Part shown: positions 9,467-18,239 of the stretch, one piece after another
How positions within the stretch are numbered: the first letter of the stretch is position 1
Layout: each line of letters begins with the position of its first letter
Origin: Pseudomaricurvus hydrocarbonicus
Lineage (GTDB): Bacteria; Pseudomonadota; Gammaproteobacteria; Pseudomonadales; Cellvibrionaceae
Reading direction: 5' to 3'
Assembly (NCBI RefSeq): GCF_011602365.1
Contig: NZ_JAAONZ010000008.1
Span: 62,001-126,000, forward strand
DNA: 64,000 nucleotides
Translations under genes and position numbers: made by a program
The notes under the pieces: generated by a model
The model's input: only the letters and a program-made list of their open reading frames with translations
Databases searched by the model: none
What the model was told of the DNA's origin: nothing

Positions 9467-10303
9467 ATGAGTGACATTATGGAAAACCTAAAAAGCGATG
9501 AGTTTATCAATAGCTTTTTGGAGTTGTTCATGACCTACGGGGTGAAGTTGCTGACCGCTGCGATGGTGTTGGCCATAGGCTGGTGGCTGATTGGTCGCCT
9601 GATCAGCGTTATGGAAAAAGCCATGGACAAGGCTTACGTAGAGCCCACGCTGGCGCGCTTTCTTCACAGCATCCTGTCGATCTTCTTAAAAGCCATTATG
9701 TTGGTTATCTTCGCCTCCATGGTGGGGGTGGAGACAACGTCCTTGATTGCGCTGCTGGGCGCGGCCGGTCTGGCCGTCGGGTTGGCACTGCAAGGCAGTT
9801 TGGCCAACTTTGCCGGTGGTGTGCTGATTCTGTTCTTCAAGCCGTTTAAGGCCGGTGATGAAATTGAAGCTCAGGGGTATCAGGGGGTGGTTCGGGAAAT
9901 ACAAATCTTCAACACCATTCTGATTACCCGGGATAACCAGAAGATCATCATTCCCAACGGTACTCTGTCCAATGGGTGCGTTAAAAATATTTTTTGTGAG
10001 CCGCTGCGACGCGTTGATATGACGTTTGGCATCAGTTATGAAGATGATATTTTGCGGGCCAAAGAGATCATCCGCACCGAGTTGGCAAAGGATCAAAAGA
10101 TTCTGGATACCCCCAAACCGGATGTCTTTATCAGCGCCCATGCGGACAGTTCGATTAATATTCTGGTGCGGCCCTGGTGTGAATCAGCCCACTACTGGGA
10201 CGTTTATTTTGGCACCCATGAGCGGTTGAAACTGGCGTTTGACCAGGCTGGCATTACCATTCCCTTTCCCCAGCGCGATGTTCACATCAAGCAGGCGGGT
10301 TAG
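9467..10303 (+). CDS. mscS: Small-conductance mechanosensitive channel, MscS family
   Basis: Inner-membrane osmotic safety valve. 278 residues (E. coli MscS 286). Three N-terminal transmembrane helices end in the pore-lining TM3 with its Ala/Gly pattern (LLGAAGLAVGLALQGSLANF). Then come the beta domain (PFKAGDEIEAQGYQGVV...IPNGTLSNG) and the C-terminal alpha/beta cage domain ending FPQRDVHIK, as in MscS. ATG 9467 follows an AGGGAG site. It is monocistronic and lies just after rlmB. Confidence 0.95.
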   Translation: MSDIMENLKSDEFINSFLELFMTYGVKLLTAAMVLAIGWWLIGRLISVMEKAMDKAYVEPTLARFLHSILSIFLKAIMLVIFASMVGVETTSLIALLGAAGLAVGLALQGSLANFAGGVLILFFKPFKAGDEIEAQGYQGVVREIQIFNTILITRDNQKIIIPNGTLSNGCVKNIFCEPLRRVDMTFGISYEDDILRAKEIIRTELAKDQKILDTPKPDVFISAHADSSINILVRPWCESAHYWDVYFGTHERLKLAFDQAGITIPFPQRDVHIKQAG

Positions 10304-10410
10304 CTAGGGCCGGAAAGCGGCCACTCGCCCTGACCCGCCGACAATAGGGTTGCCGGGTGTTCACTTTGTTAATCCCGGTGCAGGGCGGGAGCGACTAGAC
10401 TAATTTAGAG

Positions 10411-10962
10411 GTGAACGTTGGGAATAATGTTGAGATGAAAGTCGGAAATAATATTGAGATAAAAGTTGGCGATATCACCACCGCCGATGTTGATGTTATT
10501 GTGAATGCGGCGAATGAAAAGATGTTGGGCGGTGGTGGTGTTGATGGTGCCATTCACCGGGCCGCGGGGCCAGAGTTGCTGGCGGCATGCCGAAAGGTAA
10601 CGCCGGTAGACGGCGTTCGCTGTCCCACCGGGCAAGCCAGGATAACCCCGGCGGGGCAGCTGAAAGCAAAGTTTGTCATTCATACGGTGGGTCCACAGTA
10701 CCATTATCACCGCCACCCTGAAGCGCTGCTGGCGTCCTGTTATCGCCACAGCCTGGACCTGGCGCTGGAGCACGATTGTTCCACGATCGCGTTTCCGGCC
10801 ATATCCTGTGGAGTCTATGGTTATCCGCTAAAGGAGGCCGCCGACATTGCCTGCAAAGTGTGTCATGCTGAAAAGTATCAAGGGCTCGAGATCGTTTTCT
10901 ACTTGTTCGATCAGCAGATCGCCTCTGTCTGGCAATCTGTCTTTGGCGCACAGCCGGGTTGA
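10411..10962 (+). CDS. Macro-domain protein, O-acetyl-ADP-ribose deacetylase (YmdB) type
   Basis: Macro-domain hydrolase acting on ADP-ribose derivatives such as O-acetyl-ADP-ribose or mono-ADP-ribosylated targets. About 183 residues. Motifs: [39 protein letters not shown] and [12 protein letters not shown], matching E. coli YmdB throughout. The start is uncertain: GTG 10411 overlaps its own putative GAGG site, while ATG 10435 (one 8-residue repeat later) leaves the macro fold intact. The N-terminus contains a duplicated octapeptide (VGNNVEMK / VGNNIEIK). The downstream neighbour is an amidoligase. Confidence 0.92.
   Translation: MNVGNNVEMKVGNNIEIKVGDITTADVDVIVNAANEKMLGGGGVDGAIHRAAGPELLAACRKVTPVDGVRCPTGQARITPAGQLKAKFVIHTVGPQYHYHRHPEALLASCYRHSLDLALEHDCSTIAFPAISCGVYGYPLKEAADIACKVCHAEKYQGLEIVFYLFDQQIASVWQSVFGAQPG
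10417..10470 (+). repeat. In-frame 24-bp tandem repeat at macro-domain start
   Basis: Two 24-base copies (10417-10440 and 10441-10464, 20 of 24 bases identical) plus the first bases of a third encode [16 protein letters not shown] and VGD. The third copy merges into the conserved macro-domain strand, so the repeat looks like a duplication of the start of strand 1. Confidence 0.85.
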
Positions 10963-11194
10963 AACCGTGCGTCGTTCAATGCGAACCTCCGTGCCGTGAT
11001 GGCCCGGTTGAGTGCTGCTGCCGGGGATTTCCAGCCTCACCGGCTTGACGCTGTTTTCTGACAATGCCATGTTGAGCCGGTCAACGGATGTCAGAAAGCC
11101 ATCAAGTGAGAAGCTGTTAACACTGTCGCGACAAAATGCTGCCAGATTCTGTGCAACGATCATCCACTCATCTGGAACAAGATAAGAGACATTC
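10963..11194. other. Gap between macro-domain and amidoligase genes, with open antisense frame
   Basis: 232 bases without a plus-strand gene. The minus strand is open from an ATG at 11196 down to 10828, encoding about 122 residues beginning MNVSYLVPDEWMIVAQ. Its first 75 residues lie in this gap and look protein-like, but it runs into the macro-domain gene for its last third and resembles nothing I recognise. It could be a remnant of a divergent gene, or chance. The gap should contain the amidoligase promoter unless that gene is read through from upstream. Confidence 0.35.
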
Positions 11195-12187
11195 ATGAAC
11201 AACTTCAATGCAACGGCCTTTGAAATGCCGCCCCGGCAGAATACTGAGGGCGGAAAGCCCAGACGTGTTGGCTTCGAGCTGGAGTTTTCGGGGATCGATT
11301 TGGCGCAAACGGTTGATTGCGTGCGAGCTGTGCTGGGGGGCGAGGTCACTGCCCAGACGGAAGCCGAAGTCGAACTGAAGGTGGAGGGGCTGGGCACGTT
11401 TAATTTGGAAATTGACTGGGCCTACCTCAAACACATGGCAGCTGAGCCCCCCGTCACTGAGCTGGGGCAGGATTGGCTCGAACTGTTGAAGCAGGCCGCC
11501 GAGCTGGTGGTGCCTATTGAAGTGGTTTGTCCGCCGATAGCGGTGTCCCGCCTGGTCGAACTCTCTCCGATGGTCAACGCGCTAAAAGAGGCGGGTGCTA
11601 TGGGTACCGAGGAGTCCTTGATATCAGCCTACGGTGTGCACATCAACACGGAGATTCCCGCCCTTGATGCCGCAACCTTGCAGACGTACATCCAGGCCTA
11701 TGCCCTGTTGCAATGGTGGTTAGTGGACACGCATAAAGTGGATGTGGCACGTCGTATCAGCCCGTACATCAATTTGTATCCCGAGGCGTACCTTAAGCAG
11801 GTCTTGTTGCAGACGGAGGTGACCATGGATCAGATTTTTGACGCCTACCTGCAACATAACCCCAGCCGCAACCGGGCGCTGGACTTGCTTCCCTTACTCG
11901 CTGAAATTGACGAGCAGCGTGTCAGGCGGGCCGTGGACGATCCCCGCATTAAAGCCCGCCCGGCGTTTCATTATCGCCTGCCCGATTGTCATATTGAGCA
12001 AACTGACTGGTCATTGCAGGTGCCCTGGAGTAGCTGGCTGGTGGTGGAAAAGCTGGCCAGCCGCCCACAAGATCTGAAAAAACTGGCTACACATTTTTTA
12101 AACAGTGAACGCCCGCTGCTCGATGTAAGTCGAAGTGACTGGGTTGAGTTTATGGATCAATGGCTTCAAGACCACGAGTTGGTGTAA
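11195..12187 (+). CDS. Amidoligase family protein (putative carboxylate-amine ligase, Amidoligase_2)
   Basis: Predicted ATP-dependent amide-bond-forming enzyme with a glutamine-synthetase/COOH-NH2-ligase fold. 330 residues. Visible family signatures: RVGFELEFSGID near residue 24 (metal/ATP glutamates), the central GVHINTEIP, and RRISPYINLYPEAY (conserved Arg/Tyr stretch). It overlaps the following glutamine amidotransferase gene by 28 bases, which implies coupled translation and joint function. Such pairs are known from comparative genomics of amidoligases, where the glutaminase-like partner is thought to supply ammonia or hydrolyse the gamma-glutamyl product. Substrate unknown. Confidence 0.85.
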   Translation: MNNFNATAFEMPPRQNTEGGKPRRVGFELEFSGIDLAQTVDCVRAVLGGEVTAQTEAEVELKVEGLGTFNLEIDWAYLKHMAAEPPVTELGQDWLELLKQAAELVVPIEVVCPPIAVSRLVELSPMVNALKEAGAMGTEESLISAYGVHINTEIPALDAATLQTYIQAYALLQWWLVDTHKVDVARRISPYINLYPEAYLKQVLLQTEVTMDQIFDAYLQHNPSRNRALDLLPLLAEIDEQRVRRAVDDPRIKARPAFHYRLPDCHIEQTDWSLQVPWSSWLVVEKLASRPQDLKKLATHFLNSERPLLDVSRSDWVEFMDQWLQDHELV

Positions 12188-12840
12188 CCGGCAACAGCCG
12201 GCGCTGGGCGCCGAGTTGGTGGTGTGCAGCGCTGGCGTTGAGGCTGGTGGGGGCTGTGCCTGAGCGTATTACGGTGCGCCACCCTCCCAGTGGCAAACCG
12301 TTGCATGCCCTCATCATCAGCGGCGGGAATGATATTGGGCCGGAACATTATGGCGGTGATATCAATGCCAAAATCAAAGTGGATCCAGCCCGGGATAAGC
12401 TGGAAATGCGTTGGATACAGCAGGCACTTGCCGACGGTCTGCCGCTGCTGGGAATTTGCCGCGGGGCCCAGCTAATCAATGTCGTCATGGGGGGGACGCT
12501 GCATCAGGATATACGCTCCATTCGTGTCCACACCCACAATCATCCGGGGCTATTGCCCACCAAACGGGTCTACCTGAAAAGTCATTCACTGGTGGCTCGC
12601 ATCTGTAAGCATACCAAACTGAGGGTGAACAGTTTGCACCACCAGGCGGTCAAACAGGCCGGTGACGGATTGCAGGAGGTCGGACTGGACCGGGATGCGA
12701 TTGTCCAGGCGATAGAGAGTACCTCGGAGCGACGGGTTATTGGCGTGCAGTGGCACCCCGAATATTTGTTTTATCTGCCCAGTCAGCTGGCGTTGTTTCG
12801 CTGGTTGTTGTCCCCGAACACAGCGGACGATGAACAATGA
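12160..12840 (+). CDS. Class I glutamine amidotransferase / gamma-glutamyl hydrolase-like (peptidase C26)
   Basis: 226 residues of the PuuD-like C26 family. Nucleophile Cys100 sits in GICRGAQLINVVMGG, with catalytic His199 and Glu201 in QWHPEY. ISGGNDIGPEHYGG near residue 52 is the oxyanion-side loop typical of the family. The ATG start lies inside the 3' end of the amidoligase gene (28-base overlap). The N-terminus (GVTGNSRRW, with an Arg/Trp-rich stretch) is unlike PuuD, suggesting a different substrate. It likely works with the amidoligase on a gamma-glutamyl or amidated metabolite. Confidence 0.87.
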   Translation: MASRPRVGVTGNSRRWAPSWWCAALALRLVGAVPERITVRHPPSGKPLHALIISGGNDIGPEHYGGDINAKIKVDPARDKLEMRWIQQALADGLPLLGICRGAQLINVVMGGTLHQDIRSIRVHTHNHPGLLPTKRVYLKSHSLVARICKHTKLRVNSLHHQAVKQAGDGLQEVGLDRDAIVQAIESTSERRVIGVQWHPEYLFYLPSQLALFRWLLSPNTADDEQ

Positions 12841-12968
12841 TGATCTTCAATGCTGTGATGTGAAAAGTGATGTCGTGCAAGAACGGCGATGCTTAAACGT
12901 TACGAGTTTAACAGGCTAAGTTGTCAACCACGGAATGATGAAACCTTCATAAGGCTGAACACTTTCTG

Positions 12969-13394
12969 ATGTCGTATTTGATTTTATTTGGGGCCTCATT
13001 CCTCGCGGCCACCGTATTGCCGTTTTATTCAGAGGTGTTTTTGTATGCCTTGTTGCGCGAAGGTGGTGATCCGATCGTGCTGGTCGTGGTGGCCACTCTC
13101 GGCAATACTCTCGGGGCTGTGGTCAACTGGTTCCTCGGTCTGTACCTGTTGAAATTCCAGGATCGGCGCTGGTTTTATTTTTCCCGCAAACAAATTGAAA
13201 CAGCGCAGGCGTGGTATCAGCGTTTTGGCTTCTGGTCTTTGCTGCTCGCCTGGATGCCGATCGGCGGCGACGCTCTGACGCTGATCGCCGGCGTCATGAA
13301 AGTGCGGTTGTGGCTGTTTATCCTTTTGGTGGGGTTCGGCAAAGCCTTGCGCTATGTGTCGGTCGTCTATCTGACCGATTGGGCTCACTCCTGA
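12969..13394 (+). CDS. yqaA: YqaA-family small membrane protein (VTT/DedA-like)
   Basis: 141 residues, compared with 142 in E. coli YqaA. Conserved: FLAATVLPFYSEVFLYALL at the N-terminus, ATLGNTLGAVVNWFLG in the second membrane segment, LLAWMPIGGDALTLIAGVM and FGKALRYV near the C-terminus. This is the short relative of DedA/VTT proteins, an inner-membrane protein of unclear function. No strong ribosome site precedes ATG 12969; AAGG is about 15 bases away. Confidence 0.9.
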   Translation: MSYLILFGASFLAATVLPFYSEVFLYALLREGGDPIVLVVVATLGNTLGAVVNWFLGLYLLKFQDRRWFYFSRKQIETAQAWYQRFGFWSLLLAWMPIGGDALTLIAGVMKVRLWLFILLVGFGKALRYVSVVYLTDWAHS

Positions 13395-13517
13395 TAACGG
13401 CTTTTTTGATGCGCATGACAGGTCCGTTTTTGATGAGATAAATCAAAAGGTCCGCGGCGTGAATGTGTCACTATTGATCGGGTTAAGCGTCATGGGCTGC
13501 ACCTAGGAAGAGACAGC

Positions 13518-14501
13518 ATGTTATCGATATTTACCGACCTGGCGAGTTTGCTGGTGTATACCCTGGCCGGGCTTTCTGCTGAATCCCGGTTGGGGCAATC
13601 TCTGCATTTTTTTGTGGAAGATACGACCAAGATCTTTTTTCTGTTGGTGGTCATGATCTACTCGATTGCGTTATTGCGGGCATCGCTGAATGTTGAGAAG
13701 GTTCGGGACTTCCTTGCCAACCGGCACAAATTCGTTGGCTATGTGTCTGGGTCCCTGTTCGGGGCCATAACGCCCTTTTGCTCGTGTTCCAGCATTCCCG
13801 TGTTTCTGGGCTTTACTTCTGCCGGCATTCCCGTGGGCATCACCATGGCATTTCTGCTGACCTCGCCGCTCATTAATGAAGTGGCGGTGTTGTTGCTGTT
13901 CAGTCTGGTGGGCTGGAAGGTAACCGTACTGTACGTCGCGGTGGGGCTCGTGGTGGGCATAGTGTGTGGCTTGATTCTCGATTTGCTTCACGCTGAACGC
14001 TTGTTGCAACCGTTTGCTTACAAAGCCTATCAAAACGCCGGGCGCATGGATCCTCAACGCGGGACGCCTGCCGCGCTGTCTTTACAGCAACGGCACGCGT
14101 TTGCGAGGCAGGAGCTCATGGACATTCTGAGTCGGGTTTGGAAGTGGGTGTTTATTGGCGTGGGCCTGGGCGCTGCCTTACACGGCTTTGTCCCCGAGGC
14201 CTGGTTTGAACAGTATCTGGGCAGTGGTCAATGGTGGTCGGTACCGATGGCGGTGTTGGTGGGGGTACCGCTGTATTCCAATGCCACCGGGGTGATCCCG
14301 GTGATGGAAAGCCTGTTGTTGAAAGGTTTGCCCCTCGGTACCACCATGGCCTTTTGCATGAGTACCGTGGCCGCCAGTTTTCCCGAATTTATTCTGCTGA
14401 AACAAGTTATGCAGTGGAAATTGCTGGCGATTATTTTTCTGATGCTGTTATTGGCGTTCACGCTGGTGGGCTGGGCGTTGAATGTGATCTATCTGTTTTA
14501 A
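13518..14501 (+). CDS. ArsP/DUF318-type permease
   Basis: Polytopic inner-membrane protein of 327 residues with two repeats of membrane segments. The signature TPFCSCSSIPVFLGF (Cys88, Cys90) is the conserved Cys motif of the COG0701 permease family that includes ArsP, an exporter of trivalent organoarsenicals. A second related motif, GVPLYSNATGVIPV, is in the C-terminal half. The stop codon overlaps the ribosome site of the CxxC thioredoxin-like gene that follows, a pairing often seen for this family. The arsenic substrate is plausible but not proven by sequence. Confidence 0.85.
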   Translation: MLSIFTDLASLLVYTLAGLSAESRLGQSLHFFVEDTTKIFFLLVVMIYSIALLRASLNVEKVRDFLANRHKFVGYVSGSLFGAITPFCSCSSIPVFLGFTSAGIPVGITMAFLLTSPLINEVAVLLLFSLVGWKVTVLYVAVGLVVGIVCGLILDLLHAERLLQPFAYKAYQNAGRMDPQRGTPAALSLQQRHAFARQELMDILSRVWKWVFIGVGLGAALHGFVPEAWFEQYLGSGQWWSVPMAVLVGVPLYSNATGVIPVMESLLLKGLPLGTTMAFCMSTVAASFPEFILLKQVMQWKLLAIIFLMLLLAFTLVGWALNVIYLF

Positions 14502-14508
14502 GGAGGTC

Positions 14509-14751
14509 ATGATGATACAAGTAAAAGTGTTGGGCAGTGGTTGCAGTAAATGCGTTAAGACCGCCGCACTGATCGAGTCCGTGGCGAGCAGTTGCGGTAT
14601 CCCCGTACAGGTGGAGAAAGAAGCCAGCCCGCAAGTGATGATGCAATTTGGTGTCATGCGTACGCCGGCGGTCGTGGTTGATGGCACGCTGGTGCATGCC
14701 GGGTCTATACCGGAGACGGCTGCGGTGAAAGCGTGGTTAGGGGGGCGTTAA
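14509..14751 (+). CDS. Thioredoxin-like redox-active disulfide protein
   Basis: 80-residue glutaredoxin-fold protein of the TM0996/MTH895 type. Active-site motif GSGCSKCVKT (Cys12, Cys15) with the cis-Pro region RTPAVVVDG. AGGAGGT at 14501-14507 lies only 1 base from the first ATG, so the second ATG at 14512 may be the real start (79 residues). It is co-translated with the permease and probably keeps its cysteines or its thiol-bound cargo reduced. Confidence 0.88.
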   Translation: MMIQVKVLGSGCSKCVKTAALIESVASSCGIPVQVEKEASPQVMMQFGVMRTPAVVVDGTLVHAGSIPETAAVKAWLGGR

Positions 14752-14862
14752 CCGCGCCCGGTTTGTCGGCGAGGGCTTTGTACGGCCCTCACGGGTGTCT
14801 TTAAACGGCGCTCATCTGATGCCATCGCGACGAGGTCATTTCAGGGGCGCCACATTTTTGGG

Positions 14863-15888
14863 TCAGCGTGCTTTCGGAAAAACCTGGCGCCAATCCTTTT
14901 TCATGTTCACCACGGCCCAGTTGTGTTGGCGGGACTCGTCCAGGGCTTTGTCCAGCTTGCCGATGTCAGACTGGCGATCGTAGGCCCACTCCCGCTTGGC
15001 ATCCGTGTGGTGAATGATGAGACCCAAACGGGGTGTTTGATCGTCGCTGCCGTGTGGCAGGGTGGTGTACTCCAGCATTTGTTTGTCGCCGTCGGAATTG
15101 CCTGCGGCAAAGATAGGCCGGCGGCCAATGTGGCGATAAATACCCACGGGCTTACCGTCTTTGTCATCGACGAGGATGATGTTAGGGGTCTTCACAATGG
15201 TTGGGATGCCATTGATCACTTCGTATTTGGCCTCTGATGTGGTGCCAATCACCTGTTCGGGAGGGATGCCGTAAGTGTCTTCAGAAAACACGCGGATAAA
15301 GTCGATGCCCCCGCCGGAGACAATGAAGGTTTTAAAGTCATGGGCGCGCAGGTACTGTAACAATTCCAGCATCGGTTGGTAGATGAGATCGGTGAATAAG
15401 GTGTCGGTCTGAGGGTGCCTGGCGCTGGCCAACCAGTGGCGGACTGAGGTCCGAAATTCGTCGGCAGTCAGGTTTGCGTGACTTGCGGCTATGATTTTTC
15501 CCAGGCCTTCCATGCCGGTGGCCATGATGCCGGCAATGTCGCCGGTGATGGCACTTTTAAACGGCTCTTCCTGACGCCATTGCGGGTGATCTGCCGCCTT
15601 CTCATTGACTTGGTCAATGGCAAAGATGGCCTGAAAGTAGAGCGGCTGTTCGGCCCAAAGTGTGCCGTCGTTGTCGAAGGTGGCAATGCGCTCCGCGGCG
15701 GGCACAAAGTAGGGTGACCCCTCGGTACTGACCTGTTGGACAAACTTGATGATGGTGGACTTTACCGTGCCCTCGTTCCAGGAGGGAAGTGGGTCCTGTC
15801 TGTTTGATTGCGCCGAGGCAAGAGCCGCACAAAGCCCGAAGATCAGCAGGAGGGCGAATTGTCTGAGGGGCAGCTGTCGTAAGGGCAT
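14863..15888 (-). CDS. Periplasmic HAD-superfamily phosphatase
   Basis: 341 residues. A hydrophobic signal peptide ends at about ALASA (residues 21-26). The nucleophile motif is FDNDGTLW (Asp72, Asp74). Motif II is IVSGGG, and FAAGNSDGDKQML is the Mg-binding motif IV. The signal peptide points to export to the periplasm, where it could hydrolyse small phosphate esters. The closest type is the family of exported HAD hydrolases annotated as non-specific acid phosphatases. Substrate unknown. Confidence 0.88.
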   Translation of the reverse strand: MPLRQLPLRQFALLLIFGLCAALASAQSNRQDPLPSWNEGTVKSTIIKFVQQVSTEGSPYFVPAAERIATFDNDGTLWAEQPLYFQAIFAIDQVNEKAADHPQWRQEEPFKSAITGDIAGIMATGMEGLGKIIAASHANLTADEFRTSVRHWLASARHPQTDTLFTDLIYQPMLELLQYLRAHDFKTFIVSGGGIDFIRVFSEDTYGIPPEQVIGTTSEAKYEVINGIPTIVKTPNIILVDDKDGKPVGIYRHIGRRPIFAAGNSDGDKQMLEYTTLPHGSDDQTPRLGLIIHHTDAKREWAYDRQSDIGKLDKALDESRQHNWAVVNMKKDWRQVFPKAR

Positions 15889-16166
15889 GAGGTCTTCCTT
15901 TAAGTGATTGCGGCAAGGTAAACGGGCTCTGCATCAAGGTCATCGATGGTCCGTCGATAAGCATGCTCGTGACATGCCGTTGAACGAGGGTAAGTATAGA
16001 CAGAAATGCGCAGGTGGCCTTGCAGGGGACGGCGGCCTTGCAAACTATGGCCGTCAGGCCGGGAGTGTTTTAAGCGGATAAGGCGCAGTCAGGGCGGCGT
16101 CAAGCTGGCACGAGAAGGCGCAGAGCACCGGTCAAATGAAACTCCCGTCAGCGATGACGCCATCTG

Positions 16167-18107
16167 CTAATCGCGTTTTTCGCCTCGCCGATCATCGTCG
16201 GTTGGCAGGTTGTGCTTTTTTGACGCGTCATCCTTATTTGGCAAGTGGGAATCGCTGGAAACTGCCTGCGTACTGTCACTGACATTCTTGCTCTCACTCG
16301 CACTGGGCACCAGGCTGAACAGTTGCCACTGACTCTGGGGGGCTAATTCGGCCTGGGCGGTGAACCAAAACAGGCTGCCCTTGGGGTCGATGACAAACAG
16401 CGGAATGCTGTTGGCGTTGTGGTGGTGTTGCTGCCAGTCTGCGAAATGGAAACTGTCGGTCAGGGTCGTGCTTTTAATTTTGGCGCCCTTGGCAATTAAA
16501 CTGGCGAGCTTGCTGAAGGTGATGTCTTCGCCAAACAGGGTCTGACCGCGGTGCTTGTCGCTGATCTTGCGCTTGCCGTTGGGGGCATGGTCCTGGCTGC
16601 TGGCCAGGCTCAGCACCTTCTGTTGAGGGAATTCATTGCGGTACTTCATGACGCCGAGATGGTTGCGCTCGGCGTGATGAGACAGTCCGAGAAAGCCGCC
16701 AATACCCACCAGGTCGAGGTGTTTGTCGGCATGATCCGACAGCAGGGTGCCGTAAAACGTCGGCAAATCCTGCATGCGGGCGCTGGCGATATTGTCCCAA
16801 TAGGTGTCGGACAGCAGCACCCGATAGTCCGCCGAACGCAACGCCACCGCAATTGCCCGGGCCACGGGATTGGCGCCCATGATGAGGTAACCGCGGGCGT
16901 CGGGTTCGGCCACGCCCAGGGCCAGAGCCAGGGGGCGGGCGGTCATGCTTTGGATCACCACCGTGCCCATGATGACGGTAAACGCCAGCGGCACCAGTAA
17001 ATAAGCCTCTTCGTAACCCATTTGCTCGAGCTTGAGGGCGAACAGCGCGGTCACGGCGGCGGCCACAATGCCGCGCGGCCCGACCCAGGCGAGCAGTAGC
17101 TTTTCCTTGAAGGTAAAGACCGAGCCCAGACTGCTGAAAAAGACCTTGATCGGCCGACTCAGCAGTTGCATGACGGCCAGTACGCCCAAACTGCCCCAGC
17201 CCAGTAATTTCACGTCGGCGAAATCAATCCGGGCAGCCAGCACAATAAACAAACTGGAGACCAGCAACAGGGTCAGGTTTTCTTTAAAATCGAGAATGTC
17301 TTCGGTGTGCACGTCGCGCATATTGGCCAGCCAGATGCCCATCACCGTGACCGTCAGCAGGCCGGATTCGTGGCGCAGGTTTTCAGCCAGGGCAAAGACC
17401 CCGGCGACGACCGCCAGCGTGGCAAAGTTCTGCAGATACTCGGGCAGCCAGCGGTGACGCAGCAGCAACCCGAACAGATACCCGGCCACCGCCCCCACCA
17501 GACTGCCCACCACAATGGTTTCTGCAAAGATGACGGTGGCCTCTACCCAGGAGCCATGGCCCTGTTGTGCGCTGATCCACTCAAACACCAGTACGGCAAA
17601 CAGCGCGCCCAGCGGGTCGATGACAATGCCCTCCCAGCGCAACGTGTTGGTGATGCGGGCATTGGGTTTCACAGTGCGCAACAGGGGCACAATCACCGTG
17701 GGTCCCGTGACCACCATGATGGCGCCGAACAGCGCCGCCAGCGGCCAGCTGATGCCGACCAGGTAATGCACGGCGACGGTGGTCAGGGTGGCGTTAATCA
17801 GCGCGCCGTAAGACACCATGTTGCGCACGACAGGACCAATATCCTGCAATTGACGCAATTGCAGTGTCAGGCTGCCTTCAAACAAAATGATGGCGACGGA
17901 CAGCGAAATAAACGGAAACAGCAGGTCGCCAAATAATTCGTCGGGCTGCACCATGCCCAGCACCGGTCCCAGGGTAATGCCGGAAATCAGCAAAAACAGG
18001 ATGGCGGGCAGGCGCACTCGCCAGGCCAGCCATTGACAGGCCAAGCCAGCGACACCGATTAAAGCGAAAGTCGTCAGGGGGTTCAGCACAGGTGGGGCCT
18101 CTTCCAT
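16167..18107 (-). CDS. CPA1-type cation:proton antiporter with TrkA-N-like domain
   Basis: 646 residues. The first ~390 form a 12-13 segment antiporter domain with FEGSLTLQLRQL, GPTVIVPLLRTVKPN and WVGPRGIVAAAVTALFALKL, typical of NhaP-like Na+/H+ or K+/H+ exchangers. From about residue 400, GYLIMGANPVARAIAVALR is a Rossmann-like nucleotide-binding (RCK/TrkA-N) motif. The C-terminal 45 residues are Ser/Asp/Lys-rich and probably disordered. Cytoplasmic nucleotide control of ion exchange is inferred from the architecture. No clear ribosome site is visible before ATG 18107. Confidence 0.9.
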   Translation of the reverse strand: MEEAPPVLNPLTTFALIGVAGLACQWLAWRVRLPAILFLLISGITLGPVLGMVQPDELFGDLLFPFISLSVAIILFEGSLTLQLRQLQDIGPVVRNMVSYGALINATLTTVAVHYLVGISWPLAALFGAIMVVTGPTVIVPLLRTVKPNARITNTLRWEGIVIDPLGALFAVLVFEWISAQQGHGSWVEATVIFAETIVVGSLVGAVAGYLFGLLLRHRWLPEYLQNFATLAVVAGVFALAENLRHESGLLTVTVMGIWLANMRDVHTEDILDFKENLTLLLVSSLFIVLAARIDFADVKLLGWGSLGVLAVMQLLSRPIKVFFSSLGSVFTFKEKLLLAWVGPRGIVAAAVTALFALKLEQMGYEEAYLLVPLAFTVIMGTVVIQSMTARPLALALGVAEPDARGYLIMGANPVARAIAVALRSADYRVLLSDTYWDNIASARMQDLPTFYGTLLSDHADKHLDLVGIGGFLGLSHHAERNHLGVMKYRNEFPQQKVLSLASSQDHAPNGKRKISDKHRGQTLFGEDITFSKLASLIAKGAKIKSTTLTDSFHFADWQQHHHNANSIPLFVIDPKGSLFWFTAQAELAPQSQWQLFSLVPSASESKNVSDSTQAVSSDSHLPNKDDASKKHNLPTDDDRRGEKRD

Positions 18108-18239
18108 GTTGGGCGTTTTTATGAGCCCCCATTATTACGTTACCCCGGCAAGAATGATACCCGGCTGAAAAGAGCGGCAAGGCGGTCCGGTAAAAAGCGG
18201 TGGCTTGGCGTGGGCTTAAGGCTGCGAATCCTGTTGTTC

